Shown here: positions 61,128-64,000 of the stretch, piece by piece
How the letters are laid out: every line of letters begins with the position of its first letter
Numbering within the stretch: the stretch's first letter is position 1
From: Actinophytocola sp.
GTDB lineage: Bacteria > Actinomycetota > Actinomycetes > Mycobacteriales > Pseudonocardiaceae
Reading direction: 5' to 3'
Length of the DNA: 64,000 nucleotides
Assembly (NCBI GenBank): GCA_009377395.1
Contig: WHUB01000004.1
Coordinates: 20,458-84,457, forward strand
Program-made: the position numbers and the translations under genes
The notes under the pieces: generated by a model
What the model was told of the DNA's origin: nothing
Database searches by the model: none
The model's input: the letters and a program-made list of their open reading frames with translations, nothing else

Positions 61128-62842
61128 GACAGTCCTCCGTCGTGATCGGCGAGTGCGGGTGCGGCGGTCGTGGCTATATCGTGCGCGGCGAGATAGCCGA
61201 ACACCATCGCCGGACCGATGGTCGCGCCCGGCCCGGCGTAGGTGTGGCCCATGAGCGGGGTGCTCGCGTTGCCCGCCGCGTACAGCCCGGCGATCACGCT
61301 GCCGTCCTCGCGCAGCACCCTGGTGCGGGCGTCGGTCTTGAGCCCGCCTTTGGTGCCGAGGTCGCCCGGCACCAGCTTGGCGGCGTAGTACGGCGCGACG
61401 TCCAGTGCGCCGAGGCTGGGGTTGGGCCGGTTGCGCGGGTCGCCGTAGTAGTGGTCGTAGGCGCTGGCGCCCCGGCCGAAGTCGGGGTCGTGGCCGTCGG
61501 TGGCGAAGCCGTTGAACCGGGTGACCGTGCTGGTCAGCGTCTCTACGGGGACGTCGATGGCGTCGGCGAGCGCGGGCAGCGTCGTCGCGCGGTGGAGGGC
61601 GCCGGTCTTGAACCAACGGCCGGGCAGTGGCTGGCGTGGCCCGACCCCGGCGAACAGGTACCGGTTGCGGTAACGCTGGTCGAAGATCAGCCAGGTCGGG
61701 ATGTTCTCGGCCGGCCCGTCGCCCTGGCCGAGCTCGCCGCCGTACATCGCGTGGGTCGCGTCGACGTACGGCGCGGACTCGTTGACGAACCGCTCGCCGC
61801 GGCCGTTGATCATGATGCTGCCCGGCAGCGACCGTTCAGCGAGGCAGAACCACGGGCCGCCCGGCAGCGGGATCGACGGCCCCCACCAGGCGTCCGCCAT
61901 GAACCCGACGGCCGCGCCGAGCGCCTGACCGGCGCGGATGCCGTCGCCGGTGTTGCTCGGCGCGCCGGTGGTCCACTCGGTGCCGATCGGCTCGCGCTGG
62001 TGCTCCTTGCGCATCGCCTCGTTGTGCTCGAAGCCGCCGGACGTGATGACGACGCCCTGGCGCGCGGTCAGCCTGCGCTCGGCGCCGTCGTGGCGGACCA
62101 CCGCGCCGGTGACGGTGTCACCGTCCGTGACCAGCTCGACCAGCGGGGTGTCCAGCCAGATCGGCACGCCGGCCTGCCGCAGGCCGACCCGCAGCGCGGC
62201 CGCCAGCGCCTGGCCCCTGCCCAGCAGCCGTTGTCGTAGCAGCGTGGCCATCAGCCAGCGCGCCCCGACGCGCAGTGCCCGCAGCGGCCCGCGCGGGTTG
62301 CGGACCAGCAGCGTCAGCAGCCGGAAGTCCGCCTGGGTGACGACGAGGTTGCGCGGTGACTTGCCGTAGTCGGGCGCCAGCGTGGCCAGGTCGTCGCCGA
62401 GCTTCGTGCCGTCGAACGGCACCGGCTCGACCGACCGGCCGTGGGCGCGTCCACCGGGCGCCTCCGGGTAGTAGTCGGAGTAGCCGGGCACCCACTGCAG
62501 CCGCAGCGGGGTGTTGCGCAGCAGGAAGGAGACGACCTCGGGGCCGCGGTCGAGGTAGGTGTCGATGCGGGCCGGGTCGCCGTGCTCGCCGATGATCGTG
62601 TGCAGGTAGGTGCGGGCGTCGTCGGGGGAGTCGGTGATGCCCGCCTCGCGCAGGGCCTCGTTGTCCGGGATCCACACGCCGCCGCCGGAGCGTGCGGTCG
62701 AGCCGCCGAACGTCGCCGCCTTCTCCACGATCACCGTGCGCAGCCCCCGGCGGGCGGCGGCCAGCGCTGCCGTCATGCCCGCCGCTCCGCTGCCGACGAC
62801 GATGACGTCGAACTCGGCGTTGCTGTCGTCGTCTGGCGCCAT
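61124..62842 (-). CDS. kstD: KstD, 3-ketosteroid delta1-dehydrogenase
   Basis: 572-aa FAD enzyme that introduces the C1-C2 double bond in the steroid A ring. FAD-binding FDVIVVGSGAAGMTAALAAARRGL (11-34), GSTARSGGGVWIP (about 46-58) and the C-terminal GLYAAGNASTPLMGHTYAGPGATIGPAMVFGYLAA with the conserved active-site Tyr and Gly. Length near that of Rv3537 (563 aa). ATG 62842 (GAGGAG upstream) was preferred to the longer frame. First gene of the minus-strand ring-degradation operon; a KstR box lies 39 bp upstream. Confidence 0.94.
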   Translation of the reverse strand: MAPDDDSNAEFDVIVVGSGAAGMTAALAAARRGLRTVIVEKAATFGGSTARSGGGVWIPDNEALREAGITDSPDDARTYLHTIIGEHGDPARIDTYLDRGPEVVSFLLRNTPLRLQWVPGYSDYYPEAPGGRAHGRSVEPVPFDGTKLGDDLATLAPDYGKSPRNLVVTQADFRLLTLLVRNPRGPLRALRVGARWLMATLLRQRLLGRGQALAAALRVGLRQAGVPIWLDTPLVELVTDGDTVTGAVVRHDGAERRLTARQGVVITSGGFEHNEAMRKEHQREPIGTEWTTGAPSNTGDGIRAGQALGAAVGFMADAWWGPSIPLPGGPWFCLAERSLPGSIMINGRGERFVNESAPYVDATHAMYGGELGQGDGPAENIPTWLIFDQRYRNRYLFAGVGPRQPLPGRWFKTGALHRATTLPALADAIDVPVETLTSTVTRFNGFATDGHDPDFGRGASAYDHYYGDPRNRPNPSLGALDVAPYYAAKLVPGDLGTKGGLKTDARTRVLREDGSVIAGLYAAGNASTPLMGHTYAGPGATIGPAMVFGYLAAHDIATTAAPALADHDGGLS

Positions 62843-62880
62843 GCTGCTCCTCGTGCTCGGGTTGCTACGACACTCTAGAT

Positions 62881-62894
62881 GAGAACATGTTCTA
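62881..62894. promoter_or_regulatory. KstR box upstream of kstD
   Basis: GAGAACATGTTCTA matches the KstR core AAC-N2-GTT with only the first base off the consensus. 39 bp before the kstD start. Confidence 0.87.
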
Positions 62895-62962
62895 CTTCTA
62901 GGGTAGCTCAGACCGTGGACCACGCGCACGGAGTGCTCGTGACGGGGGTCTTAGACAAGAAT

Positions 62963-62976
62963 GAGAACATGTTCTA
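62963..62976. promoter_or_regulatory. KstR box upstream of hsaA
   Basis: GAGAACATGTTCTA, identical to the kstD box 69 bp away. It overlaps the upstream side of a TAGTCT -10 (62975-62980) for hsaA. Separate boxes for the two divergent units. Confidence 0.87.
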
Positions 62977-63019
62977 GTCTTAAGGTCAGCGTTTCCACCA
63001 GACCGATAGGGGCAGCGAA

Positions 63020-64000
63020 GTGCCGACACCGACCAGCCGCAGCGCCCAGGAGGTGCTCGCGGGCATCCGAGAGCTTCTTCCCGTGCTGCGTGAGCGCGCT
63101 CAGGACGCGGAAGACCTCAGGCGAGTCCCGGACGAGTCGATCAAGGCGTTGCAGGAGACCGGCTTCTTCGCCCTGCTCCAGCCGACGCGCTACGGCGGCT
63201 TCGAGAGCGACCCGGTGGACTTCTACACCGCGGTCAAGCTCGTCGCCAGCGCGTGCGGCTCCACCGGATGGGTGGCCTCCATCCTCGGCGTACACCCGTG
63301 GCACGTCGCGCTGTTCGACGCCGCGGCGCAGGAGGAGGTGTGGGGCGACGACCCCGACACCCGGATCTCGTCGTCGTACGCGCCGATGGGCAAGGCCACC
63401 GTCACCGACGGCGGCTACCGGCTCTCCGGCAAGTGGAGCTTCTCCTCCGGCTGCGACCACGCCACCTGGGTGCTGCTCGGCGGTCCCGCGTTCGACGCCG
63501 ACGGCAACCCGGTCGACTTCTGCACCTACCTGCTGCCGAAGTCCGACTACCAGATCAACGATGTCTGGGACACCGTCGGACTGCGCGGCACCGGCAGCAA
63601 CGACGTCCTCGTCGACGACGTCTTCGTGCCGCAGCACCGGGCGCTGAGCTTCATCCCGATGTCGAAGTGCCGGGTGCCGGGCCAGGAGGTCAACCCCGGC
63701 CCGCTGTACCGGCTGCCGTTCGGCTCGGTGCACCCCAGCACCATCACCGCGCCGATCATCGGCATGGCGCAGGGCGCCTACGAGGCGCACGTCGAGCACC
63801 AGCGCACCCGGGTCCGCGCCGCCTACGCGGGCGAGAAGTCGCAGGAGGACCCGTTCGCCAAGGTGCGCATCGCGGAGGCCGCCAGCGAGATCGACGCCGC
63901 CTGGCTACAGCTGACCAGCAACATCGCCGAGGAGTACCGGTACGCCTGCGCGGGCGAGAAGATCCCGTTCTCGTTGCGCGTCAAGGTGCGCCGGGACCAG
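63020..64000 (+). CDS. hsaA: HsaA, 3-HSA hydroxylase oxygenase (partial, runs off the window)
   Basis: Flavin-dependent oxygenase that hydroxylates 3-HSA to the catechol 3,4-DHSA in ring C/D degradation, working with the reductase HsaB. 327 codons are present with no stop (the full protein is about 390 aa). Starts VPTPTSRSAQEVLAGIRELLPVLRERAQDAEDLRRVPDESIKALQETGFFALLQPTRYGG; further on AVKLVASACGSTGWVASILGVHPWHVALF and KWSFSSGCDHATWVLLGG, typical of HsaA/acyl-CoA dehydrogenase-fold monooxygenases. GTG 63020 with AGGGG upstream. Behind a KstR box, and likely followed by hsaD, hsaC and hsaB outside the window. Confidence 0.92.
   Translation, partial: MPTPTSRSAQEVLAGIRELLPVLRERAQDAEDLRRVPDESIKALQETGFFALLQPTRYGGFESDPVDFYTAVKLVASACGSTGWVASILGVHPWHVALFDAAAQEEVWGDDPDTRISSSYAPMGKATVTDGGYRLSGKWSFSSGCDHATWVLLGGPAFDADGNPVDFCTYLLPKSDYQINDVWDTVGLRGTGSNDVLVDDVFVPQHRALSFIPMSKCRVPGQEVNPGPLYRLPFGSVHPSTITAPIIGMAQGAYEAHVEHQRTRVRAAYAGEKSQEDPFAKVRIAEAASEIDAAWLQLTSNIAEEYRYACAGEKIPFSLRVKVRRDQ

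Overview
This is a high-GC (about 70%) actinobacterial chromosome segment with dense genes, many ATGA/GTGA overlaps, GTG starts and several apparently leaderless genes. Gene content (RpfA, mIHF, SepH, KstR, KshA/B, DUF2530, DUF2537 and DUF3027 proteins) points to the Mycobacteriales/Pseudonocardiales. An Amycolatopsis-like member of the Pseudonocardiaceae is my best guess; no rRNA or species marker is present to prove it.

Layout. (1) 1-4.1 kb: molybdenum cofactor genes moaC, a mog-moaE fusion, moaD and moaA around the resuscitation-promoting factor gene rpfA, in the order of M. tuberculosis Rv0864-Rv0869c. (2) 4.2-7.2 kb: a HTH-TOBE molybdate-binding protein and modABC. (3) 7.2-33.5 kb: a core block whose order broadly follows Rv0871-Rv0896 (cold-shock protein, MFS protein, DUF3027, DUF2530, MarR, TrmH-type methyltransferase, DUF2537, SepH, SerC, CitA, GltA), interrupted by family-specific genes: a DUF742 protein, an HSP90/sacsin-type ATPase, superoxide dismutase, a glutamate-cysteine ligase-like enzyme and a three-gene WXG/Esx-like operon. 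(4) 33.5-46.7 kb: a photolyase remnant, an ABC-2 exporter, acyl-CoA ligases, mihF, isochorismate synthase, a phosphopantetheinyl transferase, two TetR regulators (one just before this block), an amidohydrolase and an MntR/DtxR-type regulator. (5) 46.7-64 kb: a steroid/cholesterol catabolic block headed by KstR, with side-chain genes (fadE34-like, chsE1-chsE2-chsH2-chsH1-ltp2), ring-opening genes (kstD, kshA, kshB), a MaoC hydratase, and the start of hsaA, which runs off the window. Five KstR-type palindromes sit in front of the transcription units.

The most unusual content is intergenic. Three copies (about 162 bp each) of a long imperfect palindrome fill, almost base for base, the gaps between three convergent gene pairs. 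The outermost arms differ between copies but still pair within each copy. A second family of short GTGTCC(T/C)-(G/A)C-GTTC units, alternating in orientation, fills three other convergent gaps, flanks the phosphopantetheinyl transferase gene in inverted orientation, and occurs in frame inside the DUF742 gene. A near-consensus IdeR iron box lies between two gene 3' ends directly ahead of a 16-bp-stem terminator, an arrangement expected for an iron-regulated small RNA. The kshA and kshB genes are joined by a small four-cysteine protein gene of unknown function.
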